A DNA stretch of 64,000 nucleotides from an uncultured Bacteroidota bacterium (GCA_903904855.1 CAIVEH010000167.1:1-64000); one strand, 5' to 3'; counted from the stretch's first letter, positions 27,569-37,579 are shown. A program made the numbers and translations. Notes: a model not told the origin generated them from the letters alone.

Positions 27569-29482
27569 ATGAAATCTTACCTGCAAATACTCATAGTAAC
27601 CTCTTTTATACTGCTTGGTTCAACAGGATCTAATGCGCAAACCATTACAACCCTTGCCGGAATAGGAGGTTGGTCATGGTATTCCGGAGATGGCGGTCCA
27701 GCAACTGCAGCAGCCGTTCCGGCTCCAGGAGGGTTGGCAACTGATGCTTTTGGAAATACCTATATTTCCTCAGATATTTATACAGGTTACAATGCGCATA
27801 AGGTTAGAGTAATTGATGCATCTGGTCATATATCATTGTTTGCAGGTAGTGGAATTCAGGGTTTTGGCGGTGATGGAGGCCCGGCAACTGATGCCCTTAT
27901 GAATTATCCTACTGATATTGCACATGATGCTTTTGGCAATCTCTATATTCTTGATTTTGAGAATTACAGGATACGCAAAGTAAATGCAGCAGGTATTATC
28001 AGCACAGTTGCCGGAATCGGCGTAAATGACTATATGGGCGATGGTGGTCCGGCCATCGAAGCTGCGATTAATGCTCCATATGGACTAGCTTGCGATCGAT
28101 CAGGAAATATATACTTCAGCCAGTTTAATGCCCATGCAATACGCAAAATATCTGCAACCGGTGTAATTACTACTTTTGCCGGAAATACTACTGCGGGATT
28201 CAGCGGGGATGGGGGGCCTGCTACAGCCGCACAAATAGGCGTTGTTTATGGTATAGCTGCAGATAAGTCAGGGAATATCTATATAGCGGATTACACCAAC
28301 TACAGAATAAGGAAGATTAATACCTCAGGAATTATAACTACGGTGGCAGGAAACGGGATTGGTGGTTTCAGTGGAGATGGCGGGCCTGCAACAGCAGCTT
28401 CATTCAACGGACCGAATTACCTGACAATTGACACTGCAGGTAACATCGATATCTCAGATTTTTATAACCACAGAGTGCGCCAGATAAATACTGTTGGAAT
28501 TATTAATACCATTGCTGGTAACGGTATATATGGATACAGTGGTGATGGGGGGGCAGCCACTGCTGCCAAGCTATCATATTGCATGGGTTTGGCAGTTAAT
28601 AACCTCAATAATGTAATTGTTGCAGATCAGGATAATAACAGGGTGCGATCAATAAAAGTACCTGGTCCCGTCCTTTATTTTACCGGTGGCCATTATCAGA
28701 ATGTTGTATTGTGTGTAAATGAATCGCAGCTGCATGCCCCTGTAAATACAATATTGGCTGTAGAGGATTCCACAACCGGCAGTACCGATAACTGGTCGGT
28801 AGTAACACCTCCATTACATGGTACACTTGTAGCTACCTATTCCACAACATCAACAGGTGGAATACTTACACCTTCTGGCTTAACATATACCCCTAATAGT
28901 GGGTATTTAGGTGCTGATACGTTTAAAGCAGCAGTAACGAATGGCATGAACACTGATTATACCGTAATCTGTGTTTCCATTAATCCTGTACCTGAGTCCG
29001 GGATTGTATCAGGCAAAAACAGTATTTGCCCCGGTCAGCTGGATACCTTGACTGAAACTGCAATAGGAGGCTATTGGGGTTTAACCAATACAGCAATTGC
29101 GCACATCAGTTCAACTGGTTTAGTAACTGGTTTATTACCTGGCCTGGATACTATTGTTTATACAGATACTAATTTCTGCGGTACTGCAAGATCCTATTTT
29201 CCTATCGTGATAAAACCGTATAGTCTTTGCCATACGGGCATTGGGTTTATTGCTAATCCGACTGATAAGGTAACCATATATCCTGATCCGGTGCATGATG
29301 AGTTAACTATATCGTCTGAAAACACGATTATTAATGTAGTAATTACTAACCTTGCCGGCCAACTGATTTATGAGCAAAAAGGAATCAGCGATCTTATAAA
29401 GGTGGATGTAAGGAATTATCCACAAGGGGTTTATTTTATTAAAATAAACAACACGAATATCAGAAAATTCGTGAAGGAGTAA
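27569..29482 (+). CDS. NHL-repeat T9SS-secreted protein (copy 1)
   Basis: 637 residues. A signal peptide ending SNAQ precedes about six repeats of around 56 residues, each with GFSGDGGPATAA, a GIAxDxSGNIYIAD strand and N-x-RIRKI. These are NHL-type beta-propeller blades covering residues 25-375. A second section (about 385-470) has TPPLHGTLVATYST and GLTYTPNSGYLGADTF, like Ig/cadherin-type extracellular repeats. A Big_2-like segment follows, then a T9SS type-A sorting domain (VTIYPDPVHDELTIS, GVYFIKINN). It is probably surface-anchored or released. A tandem paralogue follows 183 bases downstream. Confidence 0.85.
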   Translation: MKSYLQILIVTSFILLGSTGSNAQTITTLAGIGGWSWYSGDGGPATAAAVPAPGGLATDAFGNTYISSDIYTGYNAHKVRVIDASGHISLFAGSGIQGFGGDGGPATDALMNYPTDIAHDAFGNLYILDFENYRIRKVNAAGIISTVAGIGVNDYMGDGGPAIEAAINAPYGLACDRSGNIYFSQFNAHAIRKISATGVITTFAGNTTAGFSGDGGPATAAQIGVVYGIAADKSGNIYIADYTNYRIRKINTSGIITTVAGNGIGGFSGDGGPATAASFNGPNYLTIDTAGNIDISDFYNHRVRQINTVGIINTIAGNGIYGYSGDGGAATAAKLSYCMGLAVNNLNNVIVADQDNNRVRSIKVPGPVLYFTGGHYQNVVLCVNESQLHAPVNTILAVEDSTTGSTDNWSVVTPPLHGTLVATYSTTSTGGILTPSGLTYTPNSGYLGADTFKAAVTNGMNTDYTVICVSINPVPESGIVSGKNSICPGQLDTLTETAIGGYWGLTNTAIAHISSTGLVTGLLPGLDTIVYTDTNFCGTARSYFPIVIKPYSLCHTGIGFIANPTDKVTIYPDPVHDELTISSENTIINVVITNLAGQLIYEQKGISDLIKVDVRNYPQGVYFIKINNTNIRKFVKE

Positions 29483-29664
29483 ATAGACGGCTTTTGTTTT
29501 TGAAAAGAACCCTAAAGCAGCAACTTGATTCTTAAAGCTTCTTTTGAGTTTTTGATTTTTGAAAGTGATCTGGATTAATGTTGTTAATGAAAATATATAC
29601 TATTATGTTTATTTAGTTGATAGTCTTTAATTTTAATGCTCAAACCTTATAAAATCAAATTTAT

Positions 29665-32091
29665 ATGAAATCAAACCTACAAACCCTTTTACTGGCTGTA
29701 ATGGTATTGGTGGGTAGCACCTGTGCAAAAGCACAAACAATTACAACTGTTGCAGGAACCGGAGTAGCAGGTTATACCGGAGATGGTGGACCTGCAACCA
29801 TGGCTGAGATCAACAACCCTTATGCAATTGCAGAGGATGGTTCAGGTAATTTGTATTTCACCGACTATGCCAATAATCGTATCCGAAAAATTAACAGCGC
29901 AGGTATTGTCACAACCGTGGCAGGCACAGGTGCCGCAGGATTCAGTGGAGATGGCGGACCGGCAGCTTTAGCTCAGATAAACGGTCCATATGGTATATCT
30001 GTGGATATAGCCTCGGGCTCTATATATTTTGCCGACAAAGGCAATAACAGGGTCAGGAAAATTTCTACTACAGGAATAATTAGTACTATAGCCGGTAACG
30101 GAATGGGTGGTTATAGCGGAGATGCCGGCCCGGGAACTGCTGCAGCTCTTAATAATCCTTCCGGAATTGCAGCAGACGGTACAGGTGTGTATATCGCAGA
30201 CAAGAATAACCACCGGATAAGGTGTGTAGATGCTTCGGGAATTATTACTACCAAAGTTGGTACAGGCATGGCTGGTTTCAGCGGAGATGGCGGCCCGGCA
30301 AGTGCAGCTGCACTTAATAACCCTATAGGTGTTGCCCTGAATGGGTTCAGTGATATTATTATAGCAGACTATAGTAATAACAAAATAAGAAAAGTAAGCA
30401 GCTATTATGGCACAATCAACACAATAGCGGGTAATGGTACTGCAGGATTCAGCGGAGATGGAGGACCCGGAACCGCAGCCCAGATTAATTTGCCTACGGG
30501 TGTAGCGGCAGACAACGTTGACAATGTTTATATTGCTGATAATGGAAATAACAGGGTAAGAAGATTAGATCCTTCCGCTATTATCAGCACATTTGCCGGA
30601 ACCGGAACTATGGGTTACAGCGGTGATGGAGGTGTGGCTTCATCAGCTATGGTCAGCGCTTTTAATACAGGTGTATTGCACGGCGGGAATTATGTTTATA
30701 TATGCGGAGGCAGCCAGTCGAGGATAAGAGGTGTTGATACAGGTATTGTATCGCCGATTACAGGCCTTGGTACTGTATGTGTGGGCAGTACTATAACGTT
30801 AAGCGATGCTACACCCGGCGGCGTATGGTCGAGCAGCACACCGTCAATAGCTACTATAAGCGCAACAACTGCAATTGTAACAGGTATTACGCCCGGTACT
30901 GTTGTAATTACTTATACAGTGGGTACCAGTTTTGTAAACACATTAATAACTGTAACATCGGGACTTACCATAACTGCATCTGCGGCATATGCTGCCTGCG
31001 GCGGGCTATATACACTAACTGCCAGTGGCGGAACGACTTATTCATGGTCGCCATCTACAGGGCTTTCATGCATTACCTGTAGCAGTACGACCATTGACCC
31101 GACTGCAACTACAACATTTACTGTTACCGGTACGACAGGTGGCTGCAGCGGCACTGCTACTGTTACCATTGACGGGAACAGGATTACTGGTGCCATATCG
31201 CCAACAATGACCGGATCTGTGCGGGTGTGGCTGGTACATTTTAATCCGATTGACAGTTCTATTATAGCAACTGACTCAACTATGGCCTGCACATCGGGCG
31301 GCACGATGTATTATGAGTTCATGGACCCTGCAGGCGGCAGTTACCTGGTAAAGGCTTATGAGCTGGGCGGAACTCCCGGAACCAGCGGATATATACCTAC
31401 CTATGGATATTCGGCGCCACATTGGGATTCTGGAACAAGTATTTCTCATACAACTGCTACAGATAATCAGGACATAGTGATGCTTTTTGGCACTGTGCCT
31501 TCTGGGCCTGGCTTTATAAGCGGCTATGTAGTATCTGGTGCGGGTAAACACACATCGCCCGATGTGCCGGCCGTTAATATGCTGGTGTACCTGGAAGATA
31601 TCACCGGCCACATAATTACTTATACCTACACCAATACTGCCGGGGCTTATTCATTCGGAAGCCTGGCGAATGGGTCTTATATCATATATCCGGAAGCCTA
31701 TAAATATTACACCACACATTCATCGTTTATTACATTGAGTACATCTCATGAAACTGCTGCGAACATAGATTTTAAGCAACATACTTCATTCGGGACAATT
31801 ACACCGGTTACTACAAATAGTGTGCTGCCGGCAGTTACTGGTACTGCTTTGTATTTGTATCCGAACCCAACCAGCGGCGACCTGAATATTGAATGGAATA
31901 TCCAAACTATGTGCAGCGCTGATGTGGTACTGACAGATATGACAGGCAGGGTGGTGATAAAGACAAGGCTGGATATTAATACTACAAAAGGACAGACAGT
32001 TATTGATCTGAGCGGAATTGAGGAAGGCGTTTATATAATTACTATCAAATCGGGAAGTATTAATTATTGCGGTAGGGTAGTGAGGGAGTAA
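29665..32091 (+). CDS. NHL-repeat T9SS-secreted protein (copy 2)
   Basis: 808 residues. The signal peptide and the six-blade NHL propeller (SGDGGPA repeats, residues 25-350) closely resemble copy 1. After it come a Big_2-like Ig repeat (GLGTVCVGSTITLSD), a second Ig-like segment, and a long region with GYVVSGAGKH and VYLEDITGHI that looks like a carboxypeptidase-regulatory or CnaB-type beta-sandwich. The C-terminus is a T9SS type-A domain (LYLYPNPTSGDLNIEW, then GVYIITIKSG). The AACCTTATAAAATC stretch upstream of its ATG also occurs upstream of copy 1. It is likely to be a surface protein. Confidence 0.87.
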   Translation: MKSNLQTLLLAVMVLVGSTCAKAQTITTVAGTGVAGYTGDGGPATMAEINNPYAIAEDGSGNLYFTDYANNRIRKINSAGIVTTVAGTGAAGFSGDGGPAALAQINGPYGISVDIASGSIYFADKGNNRVRKISTTGIISTIAGNGMGGYSGDAGPGTAAALNNPSGIAADGTGVYIADKNNHRIRCVDASGIITTKVGTGMAGFSGDGGPASAAALNNPIGVALNGFSDIIIADYSNNKIRKVSSYYGTINTIAGNGTAGFSGDGGPGTAAQINLPTGVAADNVDNVYIADNGNNRVRRLDPSAIISTFAGTGTMGYSGDGGVASSAMVSAFNTGVLHGGNYVYICGGSQSRIRGVDTGIVSPITGLGTVCVGSTITLSDATPGGVWSSSTPSIATISATTAIVTGITPGTVVITYTVGTSFVNTLITVTSGLTITASAAYAACGGLYTLTASGGTTYSWSPSTGLSCITCSSTTIDPTATTTFTVTGTTGGCSGTATVTIDGNRITGAISPTMTGSVRVWLVHFNPIDSSIIATDSTMACTSGGTMYYEFMDPAGGSYLVKAYELGGTPGTSGYIPTYGYSAPHWDSGTSISHTTATDNQDIVMLFGTVPSGPGFISGYVVSGAGKHTSPDVPAVNMLVYLEDITGHIITYTYTNTAGAYSFGSLANGSYIIYPEAYKYYTTHSSFITLSTSHETAANIDFKQHTSFGTITPVTTNSVLPAVTGTALYLYPNPTSGDLNIEWNIQTMCSADVVLTDMTGRVVIKTRLDINTTKGQTVIDLSGIEEGVYIITIKSGSINYCGRVVRE

Positions 32092-32208
32092 AATCAGATT
32101 ATACAATATTTTTGGGTTGTGGGTCTCTGGTATTTGCCGGGAGTTTTTTTGTTTTTCAGTAGGTTAGCCAGCTCTATAAAGTTATCATTACTAATTTTAT
32201 CAACTTGT

Positions 32209-32242
32209 CAGATTTGACTGCCTTTATAAGGTAGTCAAACTG
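32209..32242. terminator. Bidirectional hairpin terminator between convergent genes
   Basis: An imperfect palindrome (CAGATTTGACTGCCTT against AAGGTAGTCAAACTG, with one inserted base) sits between the end of the NHL copy 2 gene and the end of the leftward gene at 32245. It is placed to stop both transcripts. It has the same TTTGAC core as the hairpins at 84, 20398 and 22087. Confidence 0.55.
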
Positions 32243-32244
32243 CT

Positions 32245-33267
32245 TTAAATCTGGAAACGCCAGACAAGATCGAATGAGATAGTGTGTTCATAGTTAAATA
32301 ACGGAGCCTTTTGCAATGAAAACAGATAGGGCTGGTACAGGAATCCGATATGGAAATTGCGGCCGAGGCGGTAGTAAGCCGAAAAGGCCGCGCCTATGCT
32401 GGTGTTATTGTAATTGCGTAAAGTGTCGGTTTTATAGTGGTTTGAACTGTCTCTAATAGTCCGGAATTCTCTCCATGTATTATGGCTAACGGATAGTCCG
32501 TAGCCGAATTCATAGCGCCGAGTAGTGTAATTGTTTTTCAGGTTCAAAAAAGTGCTGCTGATATTGGAACGGACAACTGTATCACCAAAATAGTCGATAG
32601 CTGCAGGAACAGGTATTGGCAGGTTGACGGCAGTTCCTAACTGGAGTGAAAGAGATTTACGGGAGGCATAATAGTTGTTGACTCCGCAGGAAATACCCCA
32701 GAAGCCGCCTTGGGAAAAAGAGTTTTTACCATCATTGAAGGTGAATATATTGATGTAGGGAACAGACATATTTAGGGTAATATCACATCTTTGCCATGGA
32801 GCAAATCTGTGATAAAGCTTGTCTCCGGTATCATTGGTATTAATGTAGATTTTATAGGGGTAAGCAAAGCGGTTGGGATTTTTAAAGTCAGCCAGAAAAC
32901 CAAGTCCATAACTAAGGAAATTGCAGTAATAAGCTTTGCTGTGTCTGGGTTTGAGATATACGGTTTTGCGCACACTGTCTTTACGTATAGTGATGGGCAA
33001 AAGAACTGTTTGGCTACGTGCAACAGTAATATTAACTCCGTGGTGCGGAATCGGGTATGTGGTATCAGTTTTTGCCAAGGGGATGAATGGCGTTTCTGAC
33101 TCAATGTCTATAAAACGAGTTGTGTCAATAACCATTACAGCCCCTTTGTCGCTCCGGATATTTATGGTTGCATTTTTGTGGCAAAACAGTGTTACGCAGC
33201 TGATGAATGAACCAGAAATGCCCGCAAATAATGAATAAAGCAGAAAGGATTTTAATAGTTTTTTCAT
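32245..33267 (-). CDS. Probable outer-membrane protein, unrecognised
   Basis: 340 residues. The N-terminus has a hydrophobic stretch followed by GSFISCVT, which could be a lipobox with Cys as lipidation site; another Cys lies five residues later. The middle is a beta-sandwich-like region. The C-terminal 170 residues alternate in the manner of amphipathic beta strands and end in FDLVWRFQI, with a terminal aromatic/Phe-x-Ile pattern seen in outer-membrane barrels. I do not recognise a family. It is a single leftward gene. Confidence 0.7.
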   Translation of the reverse strand: MKKLLKSFLLYSLFAGISGSFISCVTLFCHKNATINIRSDKGAVMVIDTTRFIDIESETPFIPLAKTDTTYPIPHHGVNITVARSQTVLLPITIRKDSVRKTVYLKPRHSKAYYCNFLSYGLGFLADFKNPNRFAYPYKIYINTNDTGDKLYHRFAPWQRCDITLNMSVPYINIFTFNDGKNSFSQGGFWGISCGVNNYYASRKSLSLQLGTAVNLPIPVPAAIDYFGDTVVRSNISSTFLNLKNNYTTRRYEFGYGLSVSHNTWREFRTIRDSSNHYKTDTLRNYNNTSIGAAFSAYYRLGRNFHIGFLYQPYLFSLQKAPLFNYEHTISFDLVWRFQI

Positions 33268-33372
33268 GAGGCAGATTGCCTGCCAAAAGTATGTAATAAA
33301 GTGAATCGCAGAGGTATTGAAAGCTATACAAACAATAAACAGTAAAAACTGGTAGAGAATCTGGCCTTGCTA

Positions 33373-34515
33373 CTAAATATCTTTTTTCCCTTTTTTTAGT
33401 ATCGCCAGTTTCCCATCTCCGCCTGCAAGCAGCACCAGGTTGCCTGTCCTGCTTTTTTTAACCACATGAAAATGTTTTTCGTCTGATAAACTGGTCCAGT
33501 TATTGCCATTATTATAAGAGATATCAATGCCTTGGGGGCTGACAGCCAGCAGGGTATTTACGTTTTTGTATGACATGCCCATGCCAGTTGTTGTAACAGC
33601 TACCTGGGTATTTGTGTTCTTGGATGTAAATATTGCAATGGGGGTCTCTGATGCATTAACTGCATCGGTATGCTTAAGTACCTGCAGGCATTCGGTATAA
33701 CCCCTGGTGGTTTGGTAAGGCTCGTACCAGTTTTCACCTCCGTTTTCTGTGATAAAAAGGTTGGCTGTGCGCAATGTTTCATTTTTATAATCTCCCCCGG
33801 CTATTACCCAGAGCTTTTTGCCCAAAGGTAAAAATGTAAAAATACCAGTACTTGCCGTTCCCTGCAGAATAGGTGTATTTATTGCTTTCCAGCTTTTACC
33901 CCTGTTTTTCGAAACCAGTAACCGGGAAACTGTTCCGCCTGTAGCAATAAACAGTTTTTTGCGCTGTACACATTTAATACAGGTCCCACTTGCGGCAAAT
34001 GAGGCTTCGCCAGGGCTCAATGCAGGACACTCAGCCGAAGGGTATTCAGTCCAGGTTTTACCACCGTCTTTAGTATGAGCTAATAACATGTGGCCTTTTA
34101 ATGGATCGCCATACATGATGCCGAATTTATGGTCCCAGAAATCTATGCCATCTATGAAAGCTGCTGAATCATCATTTTCGTAAACCTTCTGCCAGGTATA
34201 TCCGCTGTCTGATGTATACAATATATATGCCGGGGCGCCTGCATTGGCAATTACAGCATTTTTTGCATTGAAGGCATAGATGCTCCTGAAATCACATTGT
34301 TCATAACCCTTCACTTGTCTGAAGCGCCAGTCTTTGCCGCCGTTTATGGTAGTGCCTACCCAGCCCTTACTGCCGCTTACCCATGCATCACTGTCGTTGA
34401 TTACAGAAAGCCCGCGGAATGAGGCATTGGTTTTGGAATCTATGAGTTGCAACTGCATATTATGCGCCGATGAAGTCGTAACCAGAAGTATTAAACAGAG
34501 AATATTTCGGAGCAT
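33373..34515 (-). CDS. YCF48/BNR-repeat secreted protein
   Basis: About 380 residues from ATG 34515, where the signal peptide MLRNILCLILLVTTSSA begins; the frame is open further but without a signal. Several blades of a beta-propeller carry the Asp-box-like patterns TTINGGKDWRF, YTSDSGYTWQKV, HTKDGGKTWTEY, VSKNRGKSWKA, ITENGGENWYE and DISYNNGNNWTSL. These match the YCF48/sialidase-like BNR repeats of proteins described as photosystem-stability-factor-like or oxidoreductases in this phylum. No T9SS domain is visible. The function is unknown. It is transcribed alone. Confidence 0.8.
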   Translation of the reverse strand: MLRNILCLILLVTTSSAHNMQLQLIDSKTNASFRGLSVINDSDAWVSGSKGWVGTTINGGKDWRFRQVKGYEQCDFRSIYAFNAKNAVIANAGAPAYILYTSDSGYTWQKVYENDDSAAFIDGIDFWDHKFGIMYGDPLKGHMLLAHTKDGGKTWTEYPSAECPALSPGEASFAASGTCIKCVQRKKLFIATGGTVSRLLVSKNRGKSWKAINTPILQGTASTGIFTFLPLGKKLWVIAGGDYKNETLRTANLFITENGGENWYEPYQTTRGYTECLQVLKHTDAVNASETPIAIFTSKNTNTQVAVTTTGMGMSYKNVNTLLAVSPQGIDISYNNGNNWTSLSDEKHFHVVKKSRTGNLVLLAGGDGKLAILKKGKKDI

Positions 34516-34699
34516 GATTTTTGGATTGCAGGAGTCTAAAAATAAGAAATGCACGGCTAATATTGAAGTACAATAAATCACAGAATTTATACGTTAGCCA
34601 CATACAGTGATTATAATGAATCGTGTTAACTTCAAGTGTACTAATCACACTTAGTTTTTATTCCCCCATTTTATTTTAAAAATCAAGAAACAGGAAAAT

Positions 34700-35371
34700 A
34701 TGATAAAGCCCTTAATTTACGCTGTTGCTTTATTTCCGATAACCTGTTCAGGCCAAACATCCATGGTTGAAACTGGCGTATCGGTACCAATGTTTTTAAA
34801 AGTAAACGCAGATTTCACACCACGATTAAAAAGTTCGGTAATAGGCGCAACAGGAATAGATTTCGCAATAAAAGTTAATGGATCTGATGAAAATTCCTTG
34901 TCCTACTTGCAACTAATTGGTTTTATGAATGATAAAAGGTCTTTTCAAATTGAACCAGGCAGTAAGATTATTTCAGAGTTTTATTTTATAAATATCAATC
35001 CTTCAGTGCTGATCAAAAGCAAATGGGATAATATGAAATTCAGTTTTGGTATAGGTGGATTGATAAATATTGGCCAGGACATAGGTACTTCATCAAGCAA
35101 AAATACATCAGGGAATAATTATACAAATCTGGATAGTAGTTATCAAATAATTATTTCAAATAGCCGCAACATAATTCCCTATATATCTTTTGGAGGAGTT
35201 TGGGATATCCGGAAACACATAAAAGCTCAATTACTTGTACAGCCCACAGTGCATAATTTTTATGAGCCAGGCACAAAAATTGAATATAAAATCAACAATA
35301 GCGAGAAAGAAATTCAGTTAAGTTATCTGCCTGTTTATTTTGGATTGAGGCTGTTTTATTTTTTCAGATAA
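34700..35371 (+). CDS. Secreted or outer-membrane hypothetical protein
   Basis: 223 residues with a short signal peptide (LIYAVALFPITCSGQ). The rest alternates hydrophobic and polar residues and ends LPVYFGLRLFYFFR, with a C-terminal aromatic as in small outer-membrane beta-barrels. No catalytic motif is seen. It is followed 33 bases later by another secreted hypothetical on the same strand, with which it probably forms a two-gene transcript. Confidence 0.65.
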   Translation: MIKPLIYAVALFPITCSGQTSMVETGVSVPMFLKVNADFTPRLKSSVIGATGIDFAIKVNGSDENSLSYLQLIGFMNDKRSFQIEPGSKIISEFYFININPSVLIKSKWDNMKFSFGIGGLINIGQDIGTSSSKNTSGNNYTNLDSSYQIIISNSRNIIPYISFGGVWDIRKHIKAQLLVQPTVHNFYEPGTKIEYKINNSEKEIQLSYLPVYFGLRLFYFFR

Positions 35372-35404
35372 AGTTCTTTTGGCGGTATTCCCTCATTAAA
35401 TTTG

Positions 35405-35986
35405 ATGAACAGGATATTTATGACAAAGCTGCTTCCAATAATTTTGTTCTGTATTTCTTTCCCTTTTCTGTCACATTCACAGGACATCAGGGTTTACTTT
35501 GATACCAGCAAGTATTACCAGGTTGACTCTGTTTTTTTTACAGTACATGGAGTGAACCAGGCGCTCTATATCCTTTATGGAAATGACGATGACGAATCGG
35601 TCATTATCTATAAAAACAATGGCCGGAATTCTATTTATAAAAGCTTCCTCCCCTGCTATACTTGCCGCGGGAGAGGCATGAACGAACCAACTTATATGGG
35701 CCACACAATAAAAGGCGAAAGTATTGTTTTAGCCCACGAATATTTTTTGGGTCGCGATTCTGTTTATCTCGGTTTCACAGGCGGTTGCCCGGCTGTTCAG
35801 AAAATTATAAGAAGGTCATATAGCAACGAAAAGGTAAAAAGCGTTGATGATGCGGGAAATTATTTGTTTACTGCAAAAAAGAATGCCAATACATCAATAG
35901 ATAAATTTCAACTGCCTGTGGACAACGAAGATCCTAAAATAAGAGCGCTCTTTGATATCCGGAAAATAAAGTGGGTTAAGATATAA
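35405..35986 (+). CDS. Secreted hypothetical protein
   Basis: 193 residues from ATG 35405 (a second ATG at 35420 is possible). A signal peptide (LLPIILFCISFPFLSHS, then Q) is followed by a region with a DDDES acidic loop and a CYTCRGRG motif (two closely spaced Cys). I do not recognise it. It lies directly downstream of the barrel-like gene, and a clear hairpin terminator follows its stop. Confidence 0.65.
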   Translation: MNRIFMTKLLPIILFCISFPFLSHSQDIRVYFDTSKYYQVDSVFFTVHGVNQALYILYGNDDDESVIIYKNNGRNSIYKSFLPCYTCRGRGMNEPTYMGHTIKGESIVLAHEYFLGRDSVYLGFTGGCPAVQKIIRRSYSNEKVKSVDDAGNYLFTAKKNANTSIDKFQLPVDNEDPKIRALFDIRKIKWVKI

Positions 35987-35990
35987 AACA

Positions 35991-36027
35991 ATATACCTGG
36001 CCATGTAACTAACCAAGCCAGGTATAT
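35991..36027. terminator. Bidirectional hairpin terminator
   Basis: Eleven-base arms ATATACCTGGC (35991-36001) and GCCAGGTATAT (36017-36027) with a 15-base loop, flanked by A/T runs. It sits between the rightward gene ending at 35986 and the leftward gene ending at 36077. Confidence 0.7.
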
Positions 36028-36076
36028 CAAAATAAATATTCAATAGATTCAAATCAGCTATGTCAGCAATAGCCCA

Positions 36077-37081
36077 TTAATTCTTAACCGACACTTTCCC
36101 TCTTTGTACGGCAACTCCACTGGCATCAAATACCGAGTAGAAATACAAACCAGATGGCAGCTGAGACACATCGACAGCATCATAGCCAGAAAGGACTTTT
36201 TGGGTGGCTACCTGGCCGTTAATAGAATAGATTACGGCCTCCAGACCCTGAACCCCATAGGTGCTGAAATACAACTTACCGGTGGCAGGGTTAGGGAAAA
36301 CTTTTACTGAGCCGGAAGCGGAGATATTGCTGATTCCGGAATGGTCAGGATTTGCGATGCTTGTCATGGTTACATCATCCACGTAAAGAGTGCTGCTGTC
36401 GAGGGCAGAACCGGGTTTGCTGCTCGAAAATGCAATGCGCATAGTATCAATAGTGCCCGTACTGTCCAATGGATAATTTATATTAACGGTTACCTGTCTC
36501 CAGCCAGTATCCGGGCCAAAAGTAATGGTACCAATACCAATAACAGAATCTTTGCCGCCTATCAAACTCAGAGCCTGTACATTCAGTGTGCCACTGTCGA
36601 TACCGGTAGCTCCGGTGCTGTCTTTGCCGGGAAAATAAAGAACCCAGGCACTAACAGTTTTTGGTTTTACATTCACTGCCGTGCCTCCTGAAAATGACAC
36701 TCCGGAGATACTAGGTGGAATAAATGAAATGCCAATATGAGTTTGCCCGGTAGTCAAGACACCAGGTATGAGCAGGGTATCCTGCAGCATAGTCATGATT
36801 TTTGCCGAATGGCTTCCGGAATGCACTATAGAATCTTCGCGGTACAGATTCCTTCTCCAGTCCTGATCTGTAGTACCCAGAAAAGTATGCCCGAATGACT
36901 GTCCGAGGCTAATAATAATAGAATCATCGCCATACCAACCAGCAGGTGCTTGAACTGTTACCGGACTGTCGGGACCCGATGAATTTGAGCGCCAGGTCTC
37001 CATATCGCCACCAGGGATAGTTTGAGCTGAAGACAAAAAGGAAGCAGCTAATGCGCAGAACAAGAGGAAAATTTTATTCAT
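36077..37081 (-). CDS. T9SS-secreted PCMD-like protein
   Basis: 334 residues with a signal peptide (LLFCALAASFLSSAQ). The N-terminus GGDMETWRSNS and the GSHSAKIMT segment resemble the PCMD-type (carbohydrate-metabolism-associated) jellyroll domain common on Bacteroidota surfaces, and LYVDDVTM near residue 235 is its typical last strand. A T9SS type-A sorting domain ends the protein (VKVFPNPATGKLYFST, then LPSGLYFYSVFD). It probably binds a glycan at the cell surface, which is inference from family. It may be co-transcribed with the peroxiredoxin gene upstream on the same strand. Confidence 0.82.
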   Translation of the reverse strand: MNKIFLLFCALAASFLSSAQTIPGGDMETWRSNSSGPDSPVTVQAPAGWYGDDSIIISLGQSFGHTFLGTTDQDWRRNLYREDSIVHSGSHSAKIMTMLQDTLLIPGVLTTGQTHIGISFIPPSISGVSFSGGTAVNVKPKTVSAWVLYFPGKDSTGATGIDSGTLNVQALSLIGGKDSVIGIGTITFGPDTGWRQVTVNINYPLDSTGTIDTMRIAFSSSKPGSALDSSTLYVDDVTMTSIANPDHSGISNISASGSVKVFPNPATGKLYFSTYGVQGLEAVIYSINGQVATQKVLSGYDAVDVSQLPSGLYFYSVFDASGVAVQRGKVSVKN

Positions 37082-37108
37082 AATTGTATTATTTATTTGT
37101 CAAAAATA

Positions 37109-37579
37109 CTATTTTAAATCATTCAGGCATTTTAAGATGGAGTTAAAATCGGGCAGTTCAGAGGCACTCTCCAGTACTTCGGCATACCGTAGCACACCTG
37201 ATTTATCGATAATAAAAGCAGAACGCCTTGAAACGCCATCCATATCGAGGATGAAATGTTCATAGATCGAGCCATAAACTGTGGATACTGTTTTATTGAA
37301 ATCGCTGAGTAATGGGAAATTGATTCCCTGCTGTTTTTTAAACTCAGCCTGGGCAAAAAGGGAGTCTACAGAAATACCGAAAACTATAGCATCCAGGTTG
37401 TTGTACTGTAAAAGGTTATCGCGCATATAGCAAAGCTCTTTGGTACATGTGCCTGTAAAAGCCAGCGGATAAAACAACAACAATACATTTTTACCCCTGT
37501 AACTGCTGAGGGTAACTCTATTTTTTTCGGAATCCATGAGGGTGAAATCGGGAGCGGGGGAGCCAATCTGTAGCGACAT
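37109..37579 (-). CDS. Peroxiredoxin (AhpC/TSA family, AhpE-like)
   Basis: 156 residues from ATG 37579, where MSLQIGSPAPDFTLMD begins. It reduces peroxides through the peroxidatic Cys in AFTGTCTKELC, the family's PxxxTxxC region (here with Ala-Phe in place of the usual residues); a second Cys lies five residues on. A RRSAFIIDKSGVLRYAEV segment matches the conserved C-terminal strand. No resolving Cys typical of 2-Cys AhpC is present, so a 1-Cys or atypical mechanism is likely. The longer frame from 37633 would overlap the membrane-protein gene. Confidence 0.88.
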   Translation of the reverse strand: MSLQIGSPAPDFTLMDSEKNRVTLSSYRGKNVLLLFYPLAFTGTCTKELCYMRDNLLQYNNLDAIVFGISVDSLFAQAEFKKQQGINFPLLSDFNKTVSTVYGSIYEHFILDMDGVSRRSAFIIDKSGVLRYAEVLESASELPDFNSILKCLNDLK

